Below are positions 55,526 through 64,000 of a stretch of DNA of 64,000 bases, piece by piece (position 1 is the first letter of the stretch; each line of letters starts with the position of its first letter). This DNA comes from Diphasiastrum complanatum (taxonomy: Eukaryota > Streptophyta > Lycopodiopsida > Lycopodiales > Lycopodiaceae). The stretch is from positions 18,350,924 to 18,414,923 of the forward strand of contig CM055094.1 in NCBI GenBank assembly GCA_029204225.1. Direction: 5' to 3'. Both the position numbers and the translations under genes were made by a program. The notes below the pieces were generated by a model, which was given only the letters and a program-made list of their open reading frames with translations, was not told the DNA's origin and made no database searches.

Positions 55526-56880
55526 ATGGAACACCATCCTGATCCCGATACCACAACAGATTATCAGCCCGAGATGGTGTCACCTTCCACTGAGCAAGCT
55601 AGACTCAATCGATACTCTCAAATGAGGTCCCAAATACACAAGCTATCCACAAACCCATTCAAAATCCGAGAACCTAATAGAGCCAACTCTTCATGAGCCC
55701 ATGCCCATTTTTATGGTGCTGACCCCCACAGGCCAGATTCCACCTTAATGGCGCTTTTGCTGCCCATGGTGCTCATCTTGAAAATCGAACTCCCAAGTTG
55801 GATCTACCCAAGTTGACAGTAGTTTGGACCCTCAACGATTTTTGCAAATCTTTGAGAATGCATGTGACGTTTATGGCGAAACATCCGACGATGCTATGGT
55901 TAATTGTTTTCCATGACCATGATCGCTAAAGCATGTGATTGGTTTTTAAACGTCGATCGTGAAGATAAATTAGATTGGTCTGTATTAAAAGAGTCCTTTA
56001 TTGCATGTTTTAAACTCTTTTGCCTGATAGAGAGTCCTTTTGTCAAATTGAGTAATATCAAAATGACAAAAGACAAATGCATACGAGACTATATCGAGCG
56101 ATTCAAGTGCCTCAAAAGTCAAGTACCTCAAAGTGAACAACCTACCGAACAGATGCTCATCATCTGGTTTTTAGTCGGCCTTCCAAGCTGGATTAGATGC
56201 AAGCTTAGATCCAATGACAAATATATGAGCCTAAAGTTAGCTATGTCTGATGCCATCAAGGAAGAAGATGAAGGATCAGATGTTGATGAATCCAAAGATA
56301 GAAAAGCACCCCGTGCTCTTGTCCATGAGTCAAAGCATATTGAGGATATCCAAGATCAGCTTTGAAAATCATAGCTGGAGTTGCTTAATCAGCAATGTCA
56401 ACTACAAATGGAGAACCTCACCAATGATTTTCAAAATACCGTGACGTTTATCAAACACACAATGTCCAGGTACCTAATAGACAAAATTTGGTGCCCACAC
56501 TGCCAGGCTACACATCCTACTGATGCATGTCCTTCATATCAGCCTATCCAAGCACATGCCATCCAATGATATGAAGACCAACCATCACAATCTGGACAAT
56601 TCTCGCATTATGAATACCCACTAGAAAGTCCAGAACCACTAGCCACACAAGATGGTCATGCCATTATACAAGGGCCCATGATCAACAGATGTTTCATCTA
56701 TGATGAAACCGGCCACTTCATGGTTGATTGTCCAGTCAAGACCAAGTACCATGCCGAGTGTCCCAAGTGTGTCCGAAAACACAGTTTCAAAGACTGTCCA
56801 AAACAACCCAACAAGATCCTACCTGCCCGACACGTCAGTTATGAATCGATAGGATCCTCACGACAACACCTGAGCACCAT
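55526..56880 (+). pseudogene. Ty3/gypsy gag with two zinc knuckles
   Basis: ATG at 55526 (EHHPDPDTTTDYQPEMVSPS). After frame changes: LDLPKL, DPQRFLQIFENACDVYGE, MTMIAKACDWFLNVDREDKL, DWSVLKESFIACFKLFCLI, RDYIERFKCLKSQVPQSEQP, WFLVGLPSWIRCKLRSNDKY. This is the Retrotrans_gag capsid domain. Then CPHCQATHPTDACPSYQ, CFIYDETGHFMVDCPVKTKY (second Cys lost, C..Y....H....C) and CPKCVRKHSFKDCPKQP. These are nucleocapsid-type knuckles. At least four stops or frameshifts. It is interrupted at 56886 by the LTR of a copia element. Confidence 0.85.
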
Positions 56881-56886
56881 AGAAAC

Positions 56887-57535
56887 TGTGAAAGTTTTCA
56901 GATCATTAAGATCCAAGTCAACTTGAAAAATCTTTGGTTAGAAAGAGAAATACACTACCAATCTCACCAATGTAGAAAAATCAACATCTACACACAAAAT
57001 GAGATGCAAACACTAATAGAACTTGATCAAACTTGAATGAAATGATAAAGTACTATTGTTGTCTATAAAAAACCAGCAAGCTACTATATTTCACACGTGT
57101 GGATCCAAAAATAACAACTATAGATGATTCTACACAAAAAATTGCATGCAATCACAAGTATAGTGCACCAATGGATAGTAGAACCCAAGAGGACCATGTA
57201 TAAGCATCAAATGAAATAGAGAAGAGAGAAGATCACTTTCTCCATGAGTTACATCCCTTTATAATAGGTCCAGATCCTATTTGGCCACTTGGCTTTCCCT
57301 CCAAAATGCTAACCCTACTACTTTTGGGTCTAGATTCAAAGTACCCAACATTCAAATTTGAATCTACTCAAACTCATCTTCTAGCTTCCCCACACTTTCA
57401 AAAAGTATTTATTCAAATGACATTTAGACTAATGAACTTTAAAAGGTCAATCTCTAAGTCTAAAAACAAAGCTGACCTCAATATGCCAAATATGGAAATA
57501 TAACAAATATGATCAAACTAGTTGAATCTTTCACA
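56887..57535 (-). repeat. LTR, 649 bp (3' LTR of a copia element, family of 33983-34632)
   Basis: Ends TGTGAAAGT / GAATCTTTCACA. On the right it adjoins minus-strand RNase H and a purine tract (AGTTGAAGAGAGCC), so it is the 3' LTR of a minus-strand element. The outer left flank lies inside the Ty3/gypsy gag, indicating that this element inserted into it. Confidence 0.92.
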
Positions 57536-57760
57536 GGCTCTCTTCAACTAGTTTTAGCATGGACTTTGATAACACTCCAAGTGATGTCCTATGCTTCATG
57601 AACAAGTCCTTTCCCAATGCTTTGGTGAAGTTATCAGCTACACATTCTCTTGAAGACACATGTTGAAGCTCCACCTCCTTTGCAATGACTTGCTCCCTCA
57701 CAAAATGTTGCAATACCATTTCAATGAGCCATGAAGAATCACATAGAATGTAAATGAGAT
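57536..57760 (-). pseudogene. Copia RNase H, C-terminal tail
   Basis: The minus strand reads FVREQVIAKEVELQHVSSRE then CVADNFTKALGKDLFMKHRT and SLGVLSKSMLKLVEESL with a stop two bases before the purine tract. This is the last about 55 residues of copia pol (aDifTKaL....f...r..lGv). Upstream coding sequence is missing beyond about 57740. Confidence 0.88.
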
Positions 57761-57989
57761 GATTCCTCCATGATATCAGCTTTGAACTCTCTAGAAAAAT
57801 ACAACAAACAAACAATAAATGTGAGTGATCAACATTTGCTTGCATGTTTCCTCCTCCTTTGTCCTTTGTTGCCATGTATCCACCATGATACTCCATGAAT
57901 GAGCCTCCATCTTCATCTTGCCACAAGATGCCATCATCACTTAATGACTTGGCCATGAATGAGTGACTTAATGAAACTCTAATATCTTC

Positions 57990-58230
57990 ATTTCCATCAG
58001 CAAAACAAGCCAAGAATGCTAGTACAAATCCAACATCTTTGAAAAAAACGAAAAATACGACACTGCGATTATGCACGAGATTTTTGTCAGGTGAAAAATG
58101 CGACATTGTCGTAAACTCCGTGTAATTTTGTAGACTGTGTAAACACATGGGAAAAACCACAGAACTTGATAAACAATGGATGAAGATTAAAACCGATTAG
58201 TCGATTGGTAAGAAGGAGAATAATCCAACA
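57990..58230 (-). repeat. LTR start fragment with CGACA / TGTCG cluster
   Basis: On the minus strand it begins TGTTGGATTATTCTCC (compare TGTTGGATTTATTTCC of LTR D) right after the RNase H stop of the element to its right. ACGACACTGCG, AATGCGACATTGTCG motifs lie at 58035-58115. It is truncated near 57990. Confidence 0.65.
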
Positions 58231-58239
58231 CTCAACTTA

Positions 58240-58730
58240 ATCTGAATCCTTGAATGCCTTGACCTTCAAACTTAGTTCTACACAGAATCTTCTGTGTGTA
58301 TCCAAATTTAATGCTTTGGTAAAAGTATCTGCTATCATATCTTGCGTTCTACACTACTGCAGTCTGACCTCTTCATTGAAAACTTTGATTTTGACGAAAT
58401 GATACTTCAATTCAATGTGCTTACTCCTGGAATGAAATCTAGGGTTGGTTGATAAAGCGATGGCACTTTGATTATCACAAGGTAATGTCATCAGAGCATA
58501 TTGATTCAGACTGATGTCTGAGAGTAAGCATAGATCTGTGTGGATCAAATCCAGGATGTTTTTTGCCCTTGCAACACCAACTTTATTAAACTTCTCTCGA
58601 TGTTGCTTCCCATACACACATGACTCACACATCGTCTTCAAGTGGTCTTCTATCATAGGCAATCCTCTCACCATTTCCAATTTCCTCATCAAAAAGAGGC
58701 TTTCTAAGTTCAAATGACCAAGTCTATTAT
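58240..58730 (-). pseudogene. Copia pre-integrase fused by deletion to RNase H end
   Basis: Pre-integrase: LESLFLMRKLEMVRGLPMIE, CESCVYGKQHREKFNKVGVA, RAKNILDLIHTDLC. It jumps at about 58510 to RNase H: LPCDNQSAIALSTNPRFHSR, KHIELKYHFVKIKVFNEEVR, QDMIADTFTKALNLDTHRRF. Two pol ends that are normally about 700 residues apart are in frame with each other. Confidence 0.82.
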
Positions 58731-58905
58731 GTCACAGTTCAGTTTGCGATGGAATGAACGAGATAAGTCCATGTTGCTCCTTGATTGTAGCATTCAACCT
58801 GTACAATTTAGTGTTGGTCTCCCTTATACCATCCGCAATGACCTTGAACTTTTGGTTCACATCCTTCACAAAGCAACGATCATGGGCAAATTCTACTTTC
58901 AACTT

Positions 58906-59262
58906 TTAATCAGTAATGATGCCAATGAAAAGCAGATTTTTCTTCAAACCTGGTACGTAAAGTACCTCCTTGATCATCCTGCTTTTGCCATCAGGTAGTT
59001 GGATTGAAACGGTGCCTATCCCCTTGATCTTGCACACATCACCATTTGCTTGTGAAACGGACGTTCCATTATCCCACACTTTCAAGCTACTGAACCAATC
59101 CTTGTTACCTGTCATATGTCTTGTGGCTCCCAAGCCAATGTACCATGCTTGATCATCTTGATTAGATGACAATGCTGATATGAAGATACTAGAATCTTCA
59201 ATTTCACTCTCATCGACAAGGTTACCTACTTGCTTTGGTTTTCTCTTGTCTGATTCCACCAA
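58906..59262 (-). pseudogene. Copia protease with lost active site
   Basis: Reads SSNQDDQAWYIGLGATRHMT, NKDWFSSLKVWDNGTSVSQA, NGDVCKIKGIGTVSIQLPDG, MIKEVLYVPGLKKNLLFIG. The family motif WYIDSGATRHMT has become WYIGLGATRHMT, so the catalytic Asp is gone. Confidence 0.88.
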
Positions 59263-60050
59263 GAATTTCCGACATTCGCTTTTCCAATGGCCCTTTTTGC
59301 CGCAATGGAAGTATTTGCCCTTCTTCTTGGTCTTGTTGGAAGATCCCTCATCCTCCTAAGTCTTGGCAAACTACTACTTAGACTTCTTCTTGCCCTTGCC
59401 TTTGCCTTGCTTTTGGCATGTCGCAAGTGCCTAGTCATCAGTGTCTTGACGTCTAGCTTTCACCATTTCTCGTCGTTCCTCCTCTTGCATCAAGATTCAT
59501 TTGAGTTTGTCAAAGGTTGGCAGTATTTTTCTTGATGCTATTCCGCTCACAAACATCTGATAGGGTTCTGCAATGTCGCACAATGCATTGTGCACCAGCT
59601 CCACATCACGTTTGCGCTCACCAATAGAATGCAGTTCATCCCTCATTGTCTTGATTCTGGTCATGTACGTCTGAATATGCTCTCCTTGTTCCATGCGGAA
59701 ACTATTCCTTTTTGACTTCAAAAACATGATTCTTGATGGAGTTGATGTCTCGAACTCCTCTTTTAGTAGATCTCATGCCTGTTGGGGTGTAACAGCATCA
59801 CAAATGTGGGTAATGATGTGATCCTTCACTGACAAGTTGATATAAGTCAAGGCTCTTCTTGCTCTTCTATCAAATGCTTTGATGTCAGTTTCATTCACCG
59901 GTCTTCTCTTGTCACTTGTGACAATATCCCATAGTTCCTTCTCTATCAATATTTCTTTATCTTGAACTTCCACACTGCATAGTTGGAAATCCCATTCAAT
60001 TTGCTACTTTCACTCAAAATGGACTCTCCCATATTTGCCATCCCAAAACT
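59263..60050 (-). pseudogene. Copia gag (element H2)
   Basis: From about 60040: an ANMGESILSESSKLNG-type start, NYAVWKFKIK, ELWDIVTSDKRRPVNETDIK, AFDRRARRALTYINLSVKDH, FLKSKRNSFRMEQGEHIQTY, MTRIKTMRDELHSIGERKRD, LVHNALCDIAEPYQMFVSGI. A Lys-rich linker and the knuckle region KGKYFHCGKKGHWKSECRKF-like (59300-59245, broken frames) follow. Stops and frameshifts are present near 59970, 59760 and 59490. Confidence 0.78.
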
Positions 60051-61400
60051 GCAACCGTAGGCTATAAACAATATGTCGAGGCCAACTGTGATGTTAGAAG
60101 TAAAAAATAATGACTTGCTTTTTTTTCCTTACTAGGCCACCCGTCGCTTTTCCACCAAATTGAAAGCCAGATTGGCGTCGCCTTCTGAAATGCACTTTAT
60201 CACCAACTCCCAACTACATGCCCAATGGAATGGTGAAATCACTTCTGGCGTGCTCCAAACACTTTTTCCACTGCAATCACTCTGTTTTGCGGTACCGTAC
60301 TTGCAAGTATAGTCCGGGTGCCCTTCGGTTGGAGTCCGTAGCCTTTTGTTTGGGTGAAAACAAATAAAGGACCCAAAAATAGGGACTTTTCTAGTTTTTG
60401 AACTATTTCTTTAAAATGAAGAAACTCTACCCTTCAGTGAATTTAGACCCAACTCTCACTTCAAACTGAAAATTTTTAATGAAGTTGCAATGCACTTTGC
60501 ACTTCAGGCCCCTTTCTTTGAAGTTCACAATGGACTTTCCAATGGCTTATCAGGATCCAATGGTCTACACTCGTTTGATCTCCATCATCGATCTATATGG
60601 CTTTTGATTTGAGTTCAAAATGCCATCTAAGCGTTGAACCATTGTCTTCCAACCGCTACTCACTTCCAAACACTATGTAAGAGATTGTTTTGGGCGCGCG
60701 GGCTCACTCGCGACCTCCTCTCTTCATCTTTCTGCTTTCAAGGTTTTGGCTATCCACGACTTGGCCGGCAGTCCACGACTCATTGGCTCATTGGCTGGCA
60801 GTCATTGGCTCATTGGCTCATTGGTCAGCGGTCTGCGACTTGTCAACCTTCTGATATTGGCGTTCCCGGTAAATCTGGATTCTGGAACTCCATCTTGCTT
60901 AATTGTCGACGTTCCATAGTGTAGTTTGGTCGCTTGATTTCTTCACTTGATATCTGTTAGGCGCTTTTGGCATCTGGAATCTATCAGAAAAATCTTCACC
61001 AGAATCTTCTAACATGTCTCCACTACGATTTTGGTGACAATCCTTGGGCACCTGCATATGTCTTTGGCATTCAACTTGGCATGCATGGCGATGTGAGACT
61101 GTTGCGAAAGAGGGTGAAAAAAAGGGTATACACAAGAGGGGGAGGAGGCTCGGCAAAGAATGTGAGAAAAATTTTGGCAACAAAAATGACTTGTAGAGAG
61201 GGAAAAACAAAGAAGGTGTATGTACAAATAGATAAAGGAAAAAATAAATAAATAGACAAAAGAAAATATGAAAATAAGAAAGAAAAAATGATTTGACATG
61301 AAAAACAAGAAAAAAAGGTGAGTCCGTTGTTACTTTTTCTAGACTTTTTTTTTTTAAAGGAGAAACCAAGTGTGGAGATATGCTTCAAGGAGCCGTTTCT
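60051..61400. other. No gene recognised
   Basis: No domain seen. A short CATTGGCT-type repeat (about 60771-60840, units ACTCATTGGCTCATTGGC) is the only structure. The T/C-rich minus-strand stretch at 61100-61370 gives low-complexity Phe/Leu/Ser frames that are not convincing. Confidence 0.45.
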
Positions 61401-61421
61401 AGTTGTTTGCCCTTCGCATCA

Positions 61422-62350
61422 TCAGCATTGCAGATCTTTTGATGGGTTCTGCAATGGTGCGGATGAGACGGGACCACAATTGGTTGCGCGTTGTGGATTG
61501 CGAGCAGATTGGGCCGAACGTCGCGGGTGCATATCCTCAAGGAAATGGGTCGTGTACCATCGTTCCAACCTCACAATATTAACAAATGACGTGGTAGACA
61601 AGCGATGGTAGGTCCGGTACAAGGGAATATGATCCACAATGACCGAGGTTTTGAAGGCTTTATTTGGGTTGGAGCAGTAGTTACCAAAGCATGTATCCCA
61701 CCCGGTTTTCACTTTTGTAGTTGTCAACAAGGTCTCCACATTATAGTAGGCTTCCAGTACAACAAGATCTAGAGAGTTAGCCGCGTCGATCAGGAAAAGG
61801 TTGAGGGCCCTTTGTAAATCGATTGTCATGCTCCAACTCTTCTCTGACTTTATTATTAGTCAATTATAGGCTCCAACGCTTGGAGTCTTCAATGTTGACC
61901 ATGATTCATCTTCTGGGCATCGGATGGTAAGATGGATCTACCCTTAGTTCTACCAGTGTCATCAGATACTCCTTTATTAACTTTGGATTGTGCAGAAATC
62001 CAACTTCCTCCACTCTGGTTGGGGATGCAGACAAGATATCGGCCGATTTCTTCTTGAGGAGCTCCTTGAGCTTTCCAGGTAATTGATAGTCACCTTTGGT
62101 CTTAATGTCCGGATATTTCTAGATGAAGAGTGTCATCCACTCTAAATCAGGTAGGGAAAAGACCTTGTTGTATAAGTGTTTGTGTATTGCCACAAGATCA
62201 GAAAGGTTGTCGACTGGGCATAGAGGAACGGTGGATGTGGAAGGAGGATCAGATTTGGGGGGCGAAGAGGTGGTGGGTGGTGGTGAAGAAATGATAGGAG
62301 GCAAAATGGCGCGAGGTGCTAAGTTGACAAATTCGAGAGGAGGCATGTTA
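61422..62350 (-). pseudogene. Unrecognised first ORF of an LTR retroelement
   Basis: It lies about 80 bp downstream (minus strand) of a tRNA-Met primer site, where gag is expected. It reads MPPLEFVNLAPRAILPPII, a Pro/Ser-rich stretch, PVDNLSDLVAIHKHLYNKVF, one stop, YPDIKTKGDYQLPGKLKELL, KKSADILSASPTRVEEVGFL, IKEYLMTLVELRVDPSYHPM. After stops and a frameshift: MTIDLQRALNLFLIDAANSL, DLVVLEAYYNVETLLTTTKV, VDHIPLYRTYHRLSTTSFVN and IVRLERWYTTHFLEDM. I see no copia or gypsy gag motif. It may be a divergent gag or a captured gene. Confidence 0.5.
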
Positions 62351-62430
62351 GGATCGACTTGAAAGGAGGTGGTGTCTTCAGCCTATGAGGCATACTAAAG
62401 ATATTGGTTGTGATGAGAAATAGAGTCAAC

Positions 62431-62442
62431 GCTCTGATACCA
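62431..62442 (-). other. Primer-binding site (initiator tRNA-Met type)
   Basis: The minus strand reads TGGTATCAGAGC, a perfect match to the consensus, one base from the LTR end CCCAACA. Confidence 0.93.
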
Positions 62443-62443
62443 C

Positions 62444-63477
62444 TGTTGGGAGTTGAGTGGTGCTCCGATACGAATGATGAGAATCGTGAGAAGAAAAATT
62501 CACGAAAATATTCCCGACTTTCATTCGAGATTCAGATGGAGTTCAGATGCGTTCGCTGCGCACTACTAGTTGAAACACTCCTACAATCCTCTAGAAGGTA
62601 GTTAGGTACTACTGATCTACATTCATAAAATTAATATAGCATTCGACCTCATTTCAACCAAGGTGCGGAATTCAACAAGAAAACTCAGACATATTAAAAT
62701 AAACAACATAAGCATTCGACATTCAAAATCAGACACAATTAGAAAATAATCTATATTGATTTTCCCTGATTTTTTCAGGGCACTGCATGCGAATCCATGC
62801 AGTGCGTTGGCATGAGAGAAGCGCGGTTCTCTCATGAGTATTAGTCTTGTTTTACTAGCGGACAATTGGATCTTCTGATCCTAGACAGAATTGTCTTCTC
62901 GCACGCAGGTGGAGCTTTTGTATGTGTTCGTCTTGATTGCTTACTAGCATCAGACTACTTCTTGTTCTTCTTTTCTTACTCGGTTACACACTATGTATCA
63001 TATTGATATATGTCAAGTATTATTCAGTAAGTATAGTCTCTCTATGCAAATCTAAGATTAGAGTGATTAACCATCTACAACTAACCAGAGAATTACAAGA
63101 GTGGCAGTTTAGCCACGACCTAGGGAGTATCTGCTGACTTCATGCCATCAGGTTAGATCTCTGTAGTTCTGGTACTTGCGTGATCTCTGGTGATACTCCT
63201 TGGAGCACGAGGACATAATAGGTTTGATTTCCACCGTTGGTGTTGTTTACCTCGTTCGCCTTTCTCTCGTATAGGACCGCAAGGGAATCTCGTTCGTGGA
63301 TCGTTCGTGTTCGCGAACCGTCGGTCTTCGTCTTCGTCGACTTTCATGTTCACAAAACTCTTTGTGTTTCGTGTCTTCAGATGCTCGTCATCGTCTTCAT
63401 TGACTTTCGTGTTCGCGAAACTCTGCGTGTTTCGTGTTGAGGGGCTGTAAGCTAGCAAGGCTTTGTGTTCAAAAGCA
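62444..63477 (-). repeat. LTR, about 1034 bp, with polypurine tract on one side and primer site on the other
   Basis: The plus-strand ends are TGTTGGGAGTTG and TTCAAAAGCA. The right side adjoins RNase H and the purine tract (minus strand CTTTGAGAGAGAGCTGAAG, then AAACAAAG). The left side adjoins the primer-binding site at 62431-62442. Blocks TTCTCTCATGAGTATTAG and GCTAGCAAGGCTTTGTG match the LTR at 28574-29640. A TTCGTGTTCGCGAA-type repeat lies at 63290-63440. Confidence 0.8.
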
Positions 63478-63499
63478 CTTTGTTTCTTCAGCTCTCTCT

Positions 63500-64000
63500 C
63501 AAAGCATGGTAGCCTTATGATCTGAAGGCTGCTCCTTTGCCTCTCAAAGAGTCCTTTGTCAAGAGCCTTTGTGAAGATATCAGCAACCATATCTTTCATT
63601 CCGATGAAGGTGGTCTGCATCATCTTCTTCTCAATTAGATCCCTGATCAAGTGATACTTGATTGCAATGTGCTTCAACCTGGAATGGAACACGGGATTCT
63701 TCGTGAGGTGTATTGCAGAGGTGTTGTCCATCTGCAAGACTAGTGGCTCATTCCTTGTTTCGTCCAATTCGTTTAGGAACTGCCTTAGCCAAATTATTTC
63801 GTTGGCTGTCTTTGCTACTGCTACGTACTTTGCTTCATAGGACGACTAGGCTACAATGGTCTGCTTCTTGCTTACCTAGAGAACTGCTGCTCCTGATGCA
63901 ATGGTGCATCCTCCTGAAATGCTTTTACAGTCATTCATGAGAGATGGCCAACTAGCGTCGTTGTAGGAAAGTATCTTGAGACCTGCACCATGACAATGAC
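63500..64000 (-). pseudogene. Copia RNase H and pol end, running off the window
   Basis: From the window edge: LKILSYNDASWPSLMNDCKS, GGCTIASGAAVL, a stop, KKQTIVA, a stop, EAKYVAVAKTANEIIWLRQF, MDNTSAIHLTKNPVFHSRLK, HIAIKYHLIRDLIEKKMMQT, DMVADIFTKALDKGLFERQR. This is the complete copia RNase H with the DASW and DNTSAIHL motifs and the ADIFTKAL end, then CFERELKKQ and the LTR. Two stops occur in the upstream part. Confidence 0.9.

Larger units (their letters stand above)
58231..60050 (-). mobile_element. Copia element (H2): gag, dead protease, pre-integrase fused to RNase H
   Basis: Minus-strand order: gag 60040-59300, protease 59262-58906, GAG-pre-integrase 58730-58560, then directly RNase H 58500-58240 and LTR start. 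Integrase core and RT are deleted. All parts carry frame breaks. Confidence 0.82.

Noticed and set aside
60900-61390. Overlapping Phe/Leu/Ser-rich minus-strand frames resembling membrane proteins
   Set aside because: They arise from a purine-rich plus-strand tract (GAAAAA runs); three overlapping frames look alike, which points to composition and not a gene.

Overview
The window looks like nuclear DNA of a land plant. It is AT-rich and carries one spliced gene of the plant-specific NPH3/RPT2 (BTB/POZ-NPH3) family. Nearly everything else is old, broken and mutually nested mobile DNA, mostly Ty1/copia LTR retrotransposons primed by initiator tRNA-Met, plus two Ty3/gypsy fragments. I cannot name the species. 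No CRISPR array, rRNA gene or convincing tRNA gene was seen.

Layout. 1-460: copia reverse transcriptase (RT) stub. About 690-2590: degenerate tandem array built on a 22-bp palindrome. 3819-6703: minus-strand copia remnant between LTR pieces. 7873-10501: the NPH3-family gene, four exons, 665 codons, the only intact host gene. 10962-12307: fold-back (MITE-like) elements inside a tandem duplication. 13.4-16.8 kb: copia and Ty3/gypsy scraps. 18.4-21.2 kb: minus-strand decayed multi-exon gene with Cys/His motifs that I do not recognise. 22.6-23.4 kb: head-to-head copia fusion.

25.4-41.4 kb is the most unusual part. Two inverted copies of one unrecognised spliced gene (arms about 26173-27102 and 38371-39301) flank about 11 kb. 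That interval holds scrambled copia pieces and a decayed transposase-like gene: a Cys-rich N-terminal part and a DUF7869-like core with DGMDQ, DNxxxENKN and GHTH motifs on the plus strand, and a candidate C-terminal module on the minus strand. A series of 21-bp palindromes (39356-39959) and a nearly open unknown gene (40573-41390) follow.

42.3-64 kb is nested copia elements with recognisable LTRs (45220-46425, 46426-46980, 49140-49917, 56887-57535, 62444-63477), a (TA)57 microsatellite grown inside one LTR, a coiled-coil pseudogene (50.7-53.3 kb) just upstream of a fairly intact gag, a Ty3/gypsy gag preceded by a minisatellite, and at the right edge one LTR shared by two elements in tandem.

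How the parts relate: the NPH3-type protein would act as a plasma-membrane or CUL3-linked adaptor in phototropin/auxin-type signalling. The retroelement pieces are domains of Gag-Pol polyproteins (gag, protease, integrase, RT, RNase H), none of them complete. Repeated internal deletions and micro-inversions mean no autonomous element survives here.
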